Of a stretch of 64,000 nt of DNA, positions 17,653 to 26,180 are shown piece after piece. A model generated the notes under the pieces. It was not told the origin of the DNA, searched no databases, and saw nothing but the letters and a program-made list of their open reading frames with translations. Each line of letters opens with the position of its first letter. The first letter of the stretch is position 1. A program made the translations under genes and the position numbers. Source of the DNA: Sporosarcina sp. Marseille-Q4943 (GTDB taxonomy: Bacteria; Bacillota; Bacilli; Bacillales_A; Planococcaceae); NCBI RefSeq assembly GCF_943736995.1, contig NZ_CALSFT010000002.1, positions 1-64,000 on the forward strand. Reading direction: 5' to 3'.

Positions 17653-17853
17653 TTAATATAATATAAATATACCTACAAGAACTACTATAATAATAAATGG
17701 GATTGCTAGAACATAAGCCCATAGCAGAGAAGAAAAACTGTTTTCCCCCTTGTAATCTTTATTCATAGAATTAGCTGCGGATATGGTCAAAATTAGTCCG
17801 ACAGCTAAAACAATAAATACAAAAATGAATGAAACTATGAGAGCTACCTTCAT
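17653..17853 (-). CDS. Small two-helix membrane protein, unknown
   Basis: This 66-residue protein has two hydrophobic helices (about 3-27 and 43-65) joined by a polar loop (NSMNKDYKGENS). AAAAGGAGTAAGGC directly precedes ATG 17853, a good ribosome site, which makes it a likely real gene. I do not recognise the family. It is followed by the hairpin at 17590-17644. Confidence 0.6.
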   Translation of the reverse strand: MKVALIVSFIFVFIVLAVGLILTISAANSMNKDYKGENSFSSLLWAYVLAIPFIIIVVLVGIFILY

Positions 17854-18310
17854 GCCTTACTCCTTTTTATAATTATTTTTTATTCTATACGTTATAATTT
17901 TATAATATAAAACATTTTCGAGAACCATCCAATTAAGGGTTATATAAACCAACCACTTTTTGAGGAAATTGAACAGTTACTAAAACTATCTATAAGCACA
18001 TCATTCATCTGTTTGAAAGTATTGGAACTTTTCGATTTTGATTTTGTTAAATCTACTTATATAAATACTTGTACAATTAATAAAAACATAAAGGATAAGG
18101 TTTGGGGCAACTAACCGGAAATGGTTAAGCACTCGTGCAAATTAAATGGCAACAATTTAGAGAGTTAAAGATAAAAGAAACTTGAAAATGCACATAAATC
18201 TAGATGTTACATCTGATTTTGCGCATTTTTTATTTATGTACAAATGAAAATAGCGAGATATCTAGTAGTACTTAAATAAGGATAAGATTGTTTATTATGT
18301 ACACATGATT
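17854..18310. other. AT-rich non-coding stretch
   Basis: No gene is visible. A possible terminator-like hairpin (AAAATGCACATAAATC / GATTTTGCGCATTTTTT, about 18184-18227) has an unknown partner transcript. The stretch leads into the topB relic and looks like decayed DNA. Confidence 0.4.
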
Positions 18311-18445
18311 TTATGAAGATAAGTCGCAGTCACAAGCATCTTGGGATGGTTTTTTAGCTAAGATGACAGGTTTCATGAGCACACCTCTTTTCCTGAACAG
18401 TGAAACATTTGTTCTTTTATTATTGCATATCTGGAGTAAATTTTC
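18311..18445 (-). pseudogene. Relic of a topB 5' end
   Basis: On the minus strand ATG 18376 opens MKPVILAKKPSQ, nearly identical to the TopB N-terminus (MKPVILAEKPSQ), then the frame becomes unrelated (DACDCDLSS) and stops at 18311. Homology to the topB locus continues upstream of the start (18377-18445 resembles 15775-15840), including the GTGAAACATTTGTTC / TTATTGCAT block. So a duplicate of the topB promoter and first codons survives while the rest is gone. Confidence 0.75.
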
Positions 18446-18558
18446 TAACTTGCAGTAGCGATTGCATGTCTAATTGCAGACTGAAGAGTTTATATGCACC
18501 TGCCCCTCTATTATTGTTTGGGGATTTACATGAGTAGGGAACTATTTTATCGGATTAA

Positions 18559-18576
18559 CCGCAAAGTTTATCTGCA
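18559..18576 (+). promoter_or_regulatory. Probable activator site (UAS) for hutU copy 1
   Basis: CCGCAAAGTTTATCTGCA matches CTGCAAAATTTATCTGCA upstream of hutU copy 2 at 16 of 18 bases. Its last base is 131 bases before the -24 GG, exactly as in copy 2. The TGCA ends make a loose dyad. I infer it is the binding site of the sigma-54 activator encoded at 20846-22558. Confidence 0.7.
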
Positions 18577-18705
18577 GTAAACTCGTTTTAAAATGGAGAA
18601 AAATAGATAAGAGCATATTTGTGATAATATAATTCACCTCCACAATCACTGAATTATTACGGTTTATAAATAAAAGCCGACATTTTACGACGAATACGCC
18701 GAAGT

Positions 18706-18722
18706 TGGCACGGGAGTTGCAT
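18706..18722 (+). promoter_or_regulatory. Sigma-54 (-24/-12) promoter of hutU copy 1
   Basis: TGGCAC-GGGAG-TTGCAT has the invariant GG and GC 12 bases apart and matches the sigma-54 consensus TGGCAC-N5-TTGCA. It lies 44 bases upstream of the hutU start codon. Confidence 0.93.
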
Positions 18723-18765
18723 TATTAGAAAAGTGATAGAACAATTTTATAGGAGGGCAATGTCC

Positions 18766-20487
18766 ATGACAACACCAGAAATCTTGTATTCAGTAAAAGC
18801 TCAGAGAGGTCCGAAATTGCGTTGTAAAGGTTGGAGACAAGAATCGATCCTGCGCATGCTTGAAAATAATATGGAAAACGCAGAGAAACCGGAAGAGCTT
18901 GTTATTTACGGCGGAATCGGGAAAGCCGCTCGTAACTGGGAATCGTACCATGCGATTGTGAAATCGTTGAAAGAGCTGGAAGATGACGAGACACTCGTGG
19001 TCCAATCGGGAATGCCGGTTGCGGTGTTCAAAACACATAAATATGCGCCAACCGTAGTAATGGCGACGACGAATATTATGAAAGCGGATTGGCCGACATT
19101 CTATGATTTGCAAGATAAAAACTTGACGATTTATGCGAATTATACGGCGGCTCCTTGGGAGTATATCGGAACGCAAGGGGTCATCCAAGGGACATTTGAA
19201 ACACTTTCTGCGATTGCGCGCCTTCATTATAATGACTCCCTTGTCGGGAAAATCTTATTAACGGCTGGAGCGGGTGGAATGGGTGGTAACCAGACGCGTG
19301 CGATGACGATGCACGGCGGCGTAGCTATTTTGTGTGACTCAAATGTGGAAATCATCCAGCGCCGTATCGAAAAAGGTTTCATTGATGAGCTCGCAGGGTC
19401 ATTAGACGAAGCAATTGCGAAAGCGAAAGATTATGCCGCGGCAGGAAAACCGCTTGGCATCGCTGTCGTTGGTAACGCAGCGGATGTGTTTGAAGAAGTG
19501 CTTGAAAAAGGGTGGCTACCGGATATCACGACTTCAATGACACCGGGACATGACCCGATTTCGTACTTGCCGGCGGGGTATACCGTGCAAGAAGCGGAAG
19601 AGCTGAGGGATACGAACCGTGAATTGTATTTAGAAAAAGCACGTGAAACGATGATCCGTGAATTGAAAGCGCTTATTAAATTTATGGATCTAGGCGTGCA
19701 TTCGTTTGAATATGGGACAAGTCACCGAAAAGAATGTGTCGATGCAGGCATGGACCCAGTAGAAGCGAAACGCCTGCCAGGATTCGTTGCAGAATACATT
19801 CGACCACTATTCTGTGAAGGCCGCGGGCCTTTCCGTTGGGTGTGTCTATCGGGTGATCCGGAAGATCTTCGAAAAATTGACGATATGATATTAGAAAAAT
19901 TTAGCGATGATTACCTTGTCACACGTTGGATTAAGCTCGCAAAAGAGCATATTCCAATTGAAGCGTTGCCGGCACGCATTTGTTACATGGGCTTCGGTCA
20001 GCGGAAAGCATTTGCGCTGGAAGTCAACGACATGATCCGCCGCGGCGAATTGTCCGGTCCCGTCGCGTTCTCCCGTGACAACCTGGATTCTGGTTCCATC
20101 GTCAACCCGACATTCGAATCGGAAGATATGAAAGACGGCAGTGATTTGATCTCTGACTGGCCGATGTTGAACGGTCTATTGAATGCAGTCGGAATGTGTG
20201 ATTTGATCGCAATCCAAGCAAACTATTCAATGGGTGAAGCGGTGCATACAGGCGTCACGATGGTGGCGGATGGAACGGCGGAATCGGATATGAGACTTGA
20301 AGTTGCGATGACGGTTGACTCAGGTATTGGGGTCGTTCGACATGCGCAGGCCGGTTATGAAATTGCCCGAGATGTTGCCAACGGAAAAGGAAAACTGACG
20401 GATGAAAGCATTCAAATTCCGCTATGGTGGACACCTGAAGCGACATTTGGACCGAAGGACTTGAAGAAAGAAAAGGTAAAAGCATAA
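18766..20487 (+). CDS. hutU: Urocanate hydratase family protein, copy 1
   Basis: The 573-residue protein is a urocanase homologue, the enzyme of step two in histidine breakdown. It keeps the NAD-binding GAGGMGG (168-174), ELVIYGGIGKAARNWE and the cysteine motif LPARICYMGFGQR. It departs from the canonical family at several sites: YTAAPW for MTAGSW, MTPGHDP for QTSAHDP, GTSHRK for GNNIRQ, ICY for ICW, and ANYSMGEAVHTG in place of the GGGVG-GYS-HAG block. A changed substrate range is possible. ATG 18766 is used as in copy 2, AGGAGG being nine bases upstream; ATG 18760 is possible. It has its own sigma-54 promoter and a hairpin downstream, so it is probably monocistronic. Confidence 0.88.
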   Translation: MTTPEILYSVKAQRGPKLRCKGWRQESILRMLENNMENAEKPEELVIYGGIGKAARNWESYHAIVKSLKELEDDETLVVQSGMPVAVFKTHKYAPTVVMATTNIMKADWPTFYDLQDKNLTIYANYTAAPWEYIGTQGVIQGTFETLSAIARLHYNDSLVGKILLTAGAGGMGGNQTRAMTMHGGVAILCDSNVEIIQRRIEKGFIDELAGSLDEAIAKAKDYAAAGKPLGIAVVGNAADVFEEVLEKGWLPDITTSMTPGHDPISYLPAGYTVQEAEELRDTNRELYLEKARETMIRELKALIKFMDLGVHSFEYGTSHRKECVDAGMDPVEAKRLPGFVAEYIRPLFCEGRGPFRWVCLSGDPEDLRKIDDMILEKFSDDYLVTRWIKLAKEHIPIEALPARICYMGFGQRKAFALEVNDMIRRGELSGPVAFSRDNLDSGSIVNPTFESEDMKDGSDLISDWPMLNGLLNAVGMCDLIAIQANYSMGEAVHTGVTMVADGTAESDMRLEVAMTVDSGIGVVRHAQAGYEIARDVANGKGKLTDESIQIPLWWTPEATFGPKDLKKEKVKA

Positions 20488-20530
20488 TACGTCCTAATAA
20501 GTCATTGAGGATTTCCACCAATAACAGCCA

Positions 20531-20549
20531 GGGCTACTCATTGTAGCCC
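20531..20549. terminator. Hairpin GGGCTAC/GTAGCCC, copy 1
   Basis: GGGCTAC-TCATT-GTAGCCC is a perfect 7-bp hairpin behind hutU copy 1. The identical 19-mer occurs at 20813-20831, where it is followed by a T-run; here the T-run is missing because the inverted-end element at 20549-20735 begins directly at its edge. Confidence 0.6.
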
Positions 20550-20735
20550 TCAGCCTGTTGACAAACGCTCGCATCCGTTGTTGCTCGTGTCGCTCGTCCG
20601 CTCATGAACTTTAGTTCTATTCGCGTCTTCGCTCCACTTCGCGCGGGCTCGCAGGATGCGAGTCATGCAACCGTCGCCACAGGACGTGGCGCTCTTAGGT
20701 TGCCTTCCTTGACAAGCGTTTTCAATCAGGCTGAG
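20549..20735. repeat. 187-bp structured element with terminal inverted repeats
   Basis: The ends CTCAGCCTGTTGACAAACGC and (complement of the right end) CTCAGCCTGATTGAAAACGC match at 17 of 20 bases. Inside are more paired arms: CTCGCATCC/GGATGCGAG, GAACT-TT-AGTTC, and nested GCAACC..CGCCAC / GTGGCG..GGTTGC. The interior is GC-rich and unlike the flanks. It has no reading frame and looks like a MITE or a mobile structured RNA element. Confidence 0.7.
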
Positions 20736-20770
20736 GATATGTCTATTTATCGTGTTTTTCCCTAAAATTA

Positions 20771-20807
20771 AGTGTAGACAAAGTCAAAGAACGACTTTGT
20801 CTACACT
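20771..20807. terminator. Perfect 15-bp stem-loop
   Basis: AGTGTAGACAAAGTC (20771-20785) pairs perfectly with GACTTTGTCTACACT (20793-20807) across a 7-base loop. It lies between the inverted-end element and the second GGGCTAC hairpin; no T-run follows, so its role is open. Confidence 0.55.
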
Positions 20808-20812
20808 CTGTG

Positions 20813-20837
20813 GGCTACTCATTGTAGCCCTTTTCTA
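20813..20837. terminator. Hairpin GGGCTAC/GTAGCCC, copy 2, with T-run
   Basis: Same 19-mer as at 20531-20549, here followed by TTTTCT, making a usable rightward terminator facing the end of the regulator gene. Confidence 0.65.
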
Positions 20838-20845
20838 TTCATATT

Positions 20846-22558
20846 TTATTCACTAGGCTTTTTTAGACCATGCTTTTTCATGTGGTATTGTAGGCTTTGC
20901 CGAGTGATTCCAAGGTTTTTTGCGGCTTGTGAAACATTCCAATTTGTTTGATTTAACGTCATTTCGATAAAATTCTTTTTTGAATTTGTAAAGATTTGTT
21001 TGAGGGGTCTCTTATTGGTCTCTTGTTGTTCAGCTTGCACGTTCTCCCGTCCCGCAAATAATTTCCTTTGCATATAAGAAGGAAGATGTTCTACATCAAT
21101 CGCTTCATCCGTTTCGGAAACACGAATGACTATATTCTCGATTAAATGCTCAAGTTCCCGTGTATTACCAGGCCATTGATAATGAAGCAAGGTCGTCTGT
21201 AACGCTTCGGAGAACTTGGGAACACGTTTGTTTAGCTTTTTTTGATATGTTTGAAGGAAGTAGTTTATATAGTAATGAACGTCTTCCGTTCTTTCCCGTA
21301 AAGGTGGTATATGCAGACTTGTGTGCGCGATTCGATAAAATAAGTCAAGTCGCATTTTCCCTTCTTCAATCAATATCTCCGGATCCTCGTTAGATGCACT
21401 TATAACTGTACAATTTACAGGTGTTACTTCATTCGACCCTACTTTTCGAACGATTCTTTCTTGTAAAACCCGCATTAACTTTGCTTGCAATGTCATAGGC
21501 ATGGAGTTAATTTCATCTAAAAACAGGGTACCGTTTTGCGCGTATTCAAACAATCCGATTTGGTCTGTTGCACCTGTAAATGCACCTTTTACAGTTCCAA
21601 ATAATGTGCTTTCCAACAGGTTTTCAGGTATTGCAGCACAGTTGATTGCAACGAAAGGCTGCTCAGCTCTTGGACTATGATTATGCATACTTTGTGCAAA
21701 TAATTCTTTACCAGTTCCTGTTTCTCCGACAATTAATGTGTCAGCATTGTGTAATGCAACATTTTGAGCTTCGTGGATTAGATTCTTGAGTGCAAGGCTT
21801 TTGCCTTTAATATCTTTGAACATGAAAACGGTTCCATTTTTCGAGTCAACTTCTTCTTGATTTAAAGAATCTGCTTGTCGTTTAATTTCGATGGTTTGAT
21901 GAAGTCGTTCTTTTAGCTTTGATTCATTTGTGCTAATTGAAAAAACAGCAATGGTTTTACCGTTTTTTTGAATAGGAAAGGTACTATAGTTCACATATTT
22001 AGGCACGCCATTTACCGTAGAGTGTGCTCGATATCTTGAGAAAATAGGTTTTCCGGTTTTAAACGTATGCTTGTGTTCTGAGTATTGCGGATTGTAATTG
22101 TAAGCGGACCATAAATGTTTACCGATGATGTCTTGACTATTTAAACCTTCCATTTTTTCTTGTGCATGATTATATAACACGATTTTTCCTTCTTGGTTGC
22201 TCATCATCACACCCTCGTCTAGGGAATCAATGATTTTCTCCAAACAAAACAGTCGATCTTCAGAATCGGTCATTGTATGTGTAATCTCTTTTATGCATAA
22301 GAAGATGGAATGATGTGCCGCAGAAAAGAGTTTTACTTCTATTGAAAAATGGCTTCTATTTTTAGTGATAAAAGTTGTTTCATTATTCGAGAAATCTAGA
22401 TTCTCAAAATCTGAAAAAGTAGAGATAGGAATACCCTTTGTGACTTCTATAGGGAAGTTGTCAATTATGTCGTGCCAAATGATTTCGTATTTCTCGTTTA
22501 AAACAATTACTCCGTCTAGAAATGTTCGTATAATTGCCCCAATTGTTTCAACCCTCAA
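20846..22558 (-). CDS. Sigma-54-dependent PAS-AAA+-Fis transcriptional activator
   Basis: The protein (570 residues from TTG 22558) has two PAS-like regions (about 10-100 and 105-215; the second with DEGVMMSNQEGKIVLYN), a sigma-54 AAA+ domain with Walker A GETGTGKE, the sigma-54 contact loop GAFTGA and FLDEIN, and a C-terminal Fis helix-turn-helix (NWNVSQAAKNLGITRQSLQYH). It is of the RocR type. I choose TTG 22558, eight bases behind GGGGGAAG; an in-frame ATG at 22675 has no ribosome site and adds unrelated residues. Placed between two sigma-54-driven hutU genes and divergent from the second, it is the probable activator of both. Confidence 0.9.
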   Translation of the reverse strand: MRVETIGAIIRTFLDGVIVLNEKYEIIWHDIIDNFPIEVTKGIPISTFSDFENLDFSNNETTFITKNRSHFSIEVKLFSAAHHSIFLCIKEITHTMTDSEDRLFCLEKIIDSLDEGVMMSNQEGKIVLYNHAQEKMEGLNSQDIIGKHLWSAYNYNPQYSEHKHTFKTGKPIFSRYRAHSTVNGVPKYVNYSTFPIQKNGKTIAVFSISTNESKLKERLHQTIEIKRQADSLNQEEVDSKNGTVFMFKDIKGKSLALKNLIHEAQNVALHNADTLIVGETGTGKELFAQSMHNHSPRAEQPFVAINCAAIPENLLESTLFGTVKGAFTGATDQIGLFEYAQNGTLFLDEINSMPMTLQAKLMRVLQERIVRKVGSNEVTPVNCTVISASNEDPEILIEEGKMRLDLFYRIAHTSLHIPPLRERTEDVHYYINYFLQTYQKKLNKRVPKFSEALQTTLLHYQWPGNTRELEHLIENIVIRVSETDEAIDVEHLPSYMQRKLFAGRENVQAEQQETNKRPLKQIFTNSKKNFIEMTLNQTNWNVSQAAKNLGITRQSLQYHMKKHGLKKPSE

Positions 22559-22724
22559 GGAACTCTTCCCCCTTAATTTAATGAATAATCGTAGTATATC
22601 ACAATTTGGATTGTTGGGAATTTTGTAGAGTATATCTGCGCCTGTCCTTTTCTTTTCTGCATAGCCGGAAAACATTGAATCATGCGGTTTTACAGGCTTT
22701 TAGCTTTGTTTCATATGCACTGTA

Positions 22725-22743
22725 CCTGCAAAATTTATCTGCA
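22725..22743 (+). promoter_or_regulatory. Probable activator site (UAS) for hutU copy 2
   Basis: CCTGCAAAATTTATCTGCA shares an 18-base core (16 identities) with 18559-18576 and ends 131 bases before the -24 GG of the copy 2 promoter, the same spacing as in copy 1. It is also within 170 bases of the regulator start, so it could affect autoregulation. Confidence 0.7.
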
Positions 22744-22872
22744 TTTTTTAATTTCATTTCCGGCTGATTTCAATATAAAAAAGTATATAGCAGCTTGAAA
22801 ATAATGAAGAAAACGTTAAGATGAGGCGTTTCTTGAATTGAAATAAAATCATTCGATCTAATTTGATAACTT

Positions 22873-22889
22873 TGGCACGACACTTGCAA
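22873..22889 (+). promoter_or_regulatory. Sigma-54 (-24/-12) promoter of hutU copy 2 operon
   Basis: TGGCAC-GACAC-TTGCAA matches the sigma-54 consensus with GG and GC 12 bases apart. It lies 50 bases upstream of the second hutU and should drive the whole hutU-yjiH-hutI-M20-permease-hutH operon. Confidence 0.93.
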
Positions 22890-22938
22890 TATTACTAGAG
22901 TAGGAAAGACAACTATATTATTTTAGGAGGAATCATCC

Positions 22939-24660
22939 ATGACAACACCAGAAATCTTGTATTCAGTAAAAGCTCAAAGAGGTCCGAAATTGCGTTGTAA
23001 AGGTTGGAGACAAGAATCGATCCTGCGCATGCTTGAAAATAATATGGAAAACGCAGAGAAACCGGAAGAGCTTGTTATTTACGGCGGAATCGGGAAAGCC
23101 GCTCGTAACTGGGAATCGTACCATGCGATTGTGAAATCGTTGAAAGAGCTGGAAGATGACGAGACACTCGTGGTCCAATCGGGAATGCCGGTTGCGGTGT
23201 TCAAAACACATAAATATGCGCCAACCGTAGTAATGGCGACGACGAATATTATGAAAGCGGATTGGCCGACATTCTATGATTTGCAAGATAAAAACTTGAC
23301 GATTTATGCGAATTATACGGCGGCTCCTTGGGAGTATATCGGAACGCAAGGGGTCATCCAAGGGACATTTGAAACACTTTCTGCGATTGCGCGCCTTCAT
23401 TATAATGACTCCCTTGTCGGGAAAATCTTATTAACGGCTGGAGCGGGTGGAATGGGTGGTAACCAGACGCGTGCGATGACGATGCACGGCGGCGTAGCTA
23501 TTTTGTGTGACTCAAATGTGGAAATCATCCAGCGCCGTATCGAAAAAGGTTTCATTGATGAGCTCGCAGGGTCATTAGACGAAGCAATTGCGAAAGCGAA
23601 AGATTATGCCGCGGCAGGAAAACCGCTTGGCATCGCTGTCGTTGGTAACGCAGCGGATGTGTTTGAAGAAGTGCTTGAAAAAGGGTGGCTACCGGATATC
23701 ACGACTTCAATGACACCGGGACATGACCCGATTTCGTACTTGCCGGCGGGGTATACCGTGCAAGAAGCGGAAGAGCTGAGGGATACGAACCGTGAATTGT
23801 ATTTAGAAAAAGCACGTGAAACGATGATCCGTGAATTGAAAGCGCTTATTAAATTTATGGATCTAGGCGTGCATTCGTTTGAATATGGGACAAGTCACCG
23901 AAAAGAATGTGTCGATGCAGGCATGGACCCAGTAGAAGCGAAACGCCTGCCAGGATTCGTTGCAGAATACATTCGACCACTATTCTGTGAAGGCCGCGGG
24001 CCTTTCCGTTGGGTGTGTCTATCGGGTGATCCGGAAGATCTTCGTAAAATTGACGATATGATTTTAGAAAAATTTAGCGATGATTACCTTGTCACACGTT
24101 GGATTAAGCTCGCAAAAGAGCATATTCCAATTGAAGCGTTGCCGGCACGCATTTGTTACATGGGCTTCGGTCAGCGGAAAGCGTTTGCGCTGGAAGTCAA
24201 CGACATGATCCGCCGCGGCGAATTGTCCGGTCCCGTCGCGTTCTCCCGTGACAACCTGGATTCTGGTTCCATCGTCAACCCGACATTCGAATCGGAAGAT
24301 ATGAAGGATGGCAGTGATTTGATCTCTGACTGGCCGATGTTGAACGGTCTATTAAACGCAGTCGGAATGTGTGATTTGATCGCAATCCAAGCAAACTATT
24401 CAATGGGTGAAGCGGTGCATACAGGCGTCACAATGGTGGCGGATGGAACGGCGGAATCGGATATGAGACTTGAAGTTGCGATGACGGTTGACTCAGGTAT
24501 TGGGGTCGTTCGACATGCGCAGGCCGGTTATGAAATTGCCCGGGATGTTGCCAACGGAAAAGGAAAACTGACGGATGAAAGCATTCAAATTCCGCTATGG
24601 TGGACACCTGAAGCGACATTTGGACCGAAGGATTTAAAGAAAGATAAAGTGAAAGCATAA
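22939..24660 (+). CDS. hutU: Urocanate hydratase family protein, copy 2
   Basis: The 573-residue protein is identical to copy 1 except for one residue I can see (Asp for Glu near the C-terminus, KKDKVKA). At DNA level the two genes are identical for about 1.07 kb (18805-19871 against this copy); roughly fifteen differences lie mostly in the last 620 bases, and nearly all are silent. Upstream regions are not alike apart from the regulatory motifs, which suggests gene conversion of the coding part. It carries the same non-canonical motif changes as copy 1. AGGAGG precedes ATG 22939. First gene of a six-gene sigma-54 operon. Confidence 0.88.
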   Translation: MTTPEILYSVKAQRGPKLRCKGWRQESILRMLENNMENAEKPEELVIYGGIGKAARNWESYHAIVKSLKELEDDETLVVQSGMPVAVFKTHKYAPTVVMATTNIMKADWPTFYDLQDKNLTIYANYTAAPWEYIGTQGVIQGTFETLSAIARLHYNDSLVGKILLTAGAGGMGGNQTRAMTMHGGVAILCDSNVEIIQRRIEKGFIDELAGSLDEAIAKAKDYAAAGKPLGIAVVGNAADVFEEVLEKGWLPDITTSMTPGHDPISYLPAGYTVQEAEELRDTNRELYLEKARETMIRELKALIKFMDLGVHSFEYGTSHRKECVDAGMDPVEAKRLPGFVAEYIRPLFCEGRGPFRWVCLSGDPEDLRKIDDMILEKFSDDYLVTRWIKLAKEHIPIEALPARICYMGFGQRKAFALEVNDMIRRGELSGPVAFSRDNLDSGSIVNPTFESEDMKDGSDLISDWPMLNGLLNAVGMCDLIAIQANYSMGEAVHTGVTMVADGTAESDMRLEVAMTVDSGIGVVRHAQAGYEIARDVANGKGKLTDESIQIPLWWTPEATFGPKDLKKDKVKA

Positions 24661-24690
24661 ATAAAGATAATTATTGGAGGCATGAAAACT

Positions 24691-24722
24691 GTAGAGATCC
24701 ATATGCATCCATGGATCTCTAC
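24691..24722 (+). terminator. Hairpin between hutU copy 2 and yjiH-like gene
   Basis: GTAGAGATCCAT (24691-24702) pairs perfectly with ATGGATCTCTAC (24711-24722), followed by ATTTCTTT. It is probably a partial terminator or processing site lowering expression of the following genes relative to hutU. Confidence 0.65.
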
Positions 24723-24785
24723 ATTTCTTTACGGGATAAATTGGATTGAAGACTTAAGGAATACGCGGATGATGAGGTGAAAGCA

Positions 24786-26141
24786 ATGAGCAATATTCAT
24801 GAACAAGAGGACTTAGGAAATGTTTACCATGAAAATGATCAGAGGACTACGATTTATTCCGTTAAGAATCTATCCAAGTTTAGTATCTTTAGTGCCATTG
24901 GAATTTTTATGTTTTTCATTCCAATTGATGTGAACGGGAAAAACTCCATTCCATTAGATCACTTAGTTACGTGGATTCGCGGGTCAATTGGAAGCGGCGC
25001 AGCCTATTATACGATGATCATTGTGTTGTTAGGAGCCATCTATCCGTTTTACACAAGATCGTGGAAGAAAGACAAAGTCAATCTTGTCATCAGCTTGTTT
25101 AAAGTGTTCGGAGCCATCTCCGCATTTCTCGTGTTATTCAACAGGGGTCCTGCTTGGCTGCTTGCCGAAGATATGGGTCCGTACTGGTTTCATCAGTTAT
25201 TGACGCCAATTGGCATGCTCGTTCCAATAGGTGCCATTTTCCTTGCCATGCTCGTTGGGTATGGAATACTTGAATTCATTGGTGTTTTCATGCAACCGGT
25301 TATGCGTCCGCTTTGGAGAACGCCCGGGCGATCTGCTATCGACGCAGTGGCATCCTTCGTAGGAAGTTATTCCATCGGTCTATTAATTACGAACCGAATT
25401 TATAAGGAAGGAAAGTATACGAAAAGAGAAGCGATCATTATTGCTACCGGATTTTCAACTGTATCAGCGACATTCATGATTGTGGTGGCGAAAACGTTAG
25501 ACTTGATGCATATTTGGAATCTGTATTTTTGGTTAACTTTCTTCGTTACCTTTGTTGTAACCGCCATTACCGTTCGCATCTGGCCGATTAATAAAATGAC
25601 GGATGACTACTATACCGAAGTTGGATTTCCGGAAGAGATCATTCGAAAAAAACGAGTCAAAAGCGCATGGGAATTAGCAATGCAAACAGCAGATCGTGCT
25701 CCGTCATTGAGGCGCAATATCATTGACAATGTGAAGGACGGTTTTGTCATGGCGATGGGCATTTTGCCTTCCATTATGTCCATTGGGTTAATTGGTTTAC
25801 TATTGGCCAACCATACGCCGGTATTCGATTATTTTGGTTATTTGTTTTATCCGCTCACAACATTACTGCAGATACCAGAACCTTTTCTTGCAGCGAAGGC
25901 AGCGGCGATTAATCTTGTGGATATGTTTTTACCTTCTCTCGTTGTACTGGAGGCAAGTTTGGAGACACGGTTCATTATCGGTTCATTGTCCATTTCGACG
26001 ATTTTGTTTTTCTCTGCGCTCATTCCGTGTATTTTATCAACCGAAATACCGATTAAGATGAGTCATATTTTGTCGATCTGGTTTATAAGAACAGTTTTGT
26101 CACTACTTATTATGACCCCGATTGCGTTGTTTATTTTATGA
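24786..26141 (+). CDS. YjiH-like membrane protein with nucleoside-recognition (GATE) domain
   Basis: This 451-residue protein has about ten hydrophobic segments and a mid-protein stretch (VASFVGSYSIGLLITNRIYKEG) of the nucleoside-recognition/GATE type seen in YjiH-like proteins, which are often found beside hut genes. Its transport role is not established. I use ATG 24786, preceded by GAGGTGA; GTG 24777 lies within that site. It is the second gene of the operon, separated from hutU by a hairpin. Confidence 0.8.
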   Translation: MSNIHEQEDLGNVYHENDQRTTIYSVKNLSKFSIFSAIGIFMFFIPIDVNGKNSIPLDHLVTWIRGSIGSGAAYYTMIIVLLGAIYPFYTRSWKKDKVNLVISLFKVFGAISAFLVLFNRGPAWLLAEDMGPYWFHQLLTPIGMLVPIGAIFLAMLVGYGILEFIGVFMQPVMRPLWRTPGRSAIDAVASFVGSYSIGLLITNRIYKEGKYTKREAIIIATGFSTVSATFMIVVAKTLDLMHIWNLYFWLTFFVTFVVTAITVRIWPINKMTDDYYTEVGFPEEIIRKKRVKSAWELAMQTADRAPSLRRNIIDNVKDGFVMAMGILPSIMSIGLIGLLLANHTPVFDYFGYLFYPLTTLLQIPEPFLAAKAAAINLVDMFLPSLVVLEASLETRFIIGSLSISTILFFSALIPCILSTEIPIKMSHILSIWFIRTVLSLLIMTPIALFIL

Positions 26142-26180
26142 AGAAATGCATTTGTAGAAGGGGAGATGGAGGCTTTAGAT

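Noticed and set aside
18790..19227. 145-residue antisense frame, repeated at 22963-23400
   Set aside because: It recurs only because hutU is duplicated; it is a shadow and not evidence of a second gene.
22559..22675. Upstream extension of the sigma-54 activator to ATG 22675
   Set aside because: No Shine-Dalgarno site is present there, while GGGGGAAG lies eight bases before TTG 22558; the extra residues do not resemble the family and would cover the intergenic control region.
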